From an uncultured Woeseia sp. (GTDB lineage: Bacteria; Pseudomonadota; Gammaproteobacteria; Steroidobacterales; Woeseiaceae), in assembly GCA_937925605.1 (NCBI GenBank), contig CALALV010000085.1, positions 1-8,510 of the forward strand: DNA of 8,510 nt, given 5' to 3'. The notes beneath the pieces are model-generated. The model was not told where the DNA came from. It worked only from the letters and a program-made list of their open reading frames with translations, and ran no database searches. Of the stretch, positions 8,335 to 8,510 are shown piece by piece (positions within the stretch are counted from its first letter, which is position 1; each line of letters begins with the position of its first letter). The position numbers and the translations under genes were made by a program.

Positions 8335-8510
8335 TGAAAGATCTTCTCAAGCTGTTCAAGTACCAGAACCCCGTCGACGACTTCGATGCGATCCGCATCG
8401 GGCTGGCGTCGCCGGACATGATCCGTTCCTGGTCCTTCGGCGAGGTCAAGAAGCCGGAGACGATCAACTACCGGACCTTCAAGCCGGAGCGCGACGGCCT
8501 GTTCTGCGCG
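8334..8510 (+). CDS. rpoC: DNA-directed RNA polymerase subunit beta', 5' end only
   Basis: The window ends inside this gene after 59 codons. The visible product begins MKDLLKLFKYQNPVDDFDAI and continues with SPDMIRSWSFGEVKKP at 26-41 and TFKPERDGLFCA at 48-59, the conserved start of the beta' clamp. The zinc-ribbon cysteines and the catalytic NADFDGD motif lie beyond the window. The ATG at 8334 shares its A with the rpoB TAA (TAATG). A weak GGAAA at 8322-8326 is the only ribosome binding site candidate, so coupled translation from rpoB is likely. Beta' pairs with beta to form the active centre, so matched production makes sense. Confidence 0.98.

Overview
This window is a core information-processing locus, all on the + strand. 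In order it holds the 3' end of tuf (EF-Tu), tRNA-Trp, secE, nusG, rplK (L11), rplA (L1), rplJ (L10), rplL (L7/L12), rpoB (RNA polymerase beta) and the first 59 codons of rpoC (beta'). Gene order, protein lengths and the RpoB sequence fit a G+C-rich gammaproteobacterium. RpoB carries the long gammaproteobacterial type of insert before the active-site lysines and keeps the E. coli-type rifampicin pocket. The tuf / tRNA-Trp / secE order resembles Pseudomonas and Xanthomonas relatives more than E. coli. I cannot place it to family from sequence alone.

Layout. Positions 1-111 are the tail of tuf and a strong rho-independent terminator. Positions 112-258 are a spacer with no obvious consensus promoter; it holds a long hairpin and a possible 13-codon leader ORF with a strong ribosome binding site. 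tRNA-Trp (259-334) follows, then a hairpin, then secE and nusG, which overlap by one base. A 198-base leader with two strong hairpins precedes rplK, which overlaps rplA by one base. A 308-base leader, in the position of the L10 autoregulatory leader, precedes rplJ and rplL. A 263-base spacer full of hairpins, where E. coli has its rplL-rpoB attenuator and RNase III site, precedes rpoB. rpoB overlaps rpoC by one base.

How the genes work together. EF-Tu delivers aminoacyl-tRNA. L11, L1, L10 and L7/L12 build the L1 stalk and the GTPase-associated stalk that engages EF-Tu and other factors. NusG and the polymerase beta and beta' subunits make and pace the transcripts. SecE is part of the SecYEG export channel. 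Clustering lets the cell tune ribosome, polymerase and secretion capacity together, with RNA structures in the spacers probably setting different protein levels.

I found no mobile element, CRISPR array, defence gene or unknown protein-coding gene. The points worth a second look are in the spacers: a possible leader peptide before tRNA-Trp, mutually exclusive helices near the rplJ ribosome binding site, recurrent GNRA-capped hairpins, and the tight rpoB/rpoC coupling.
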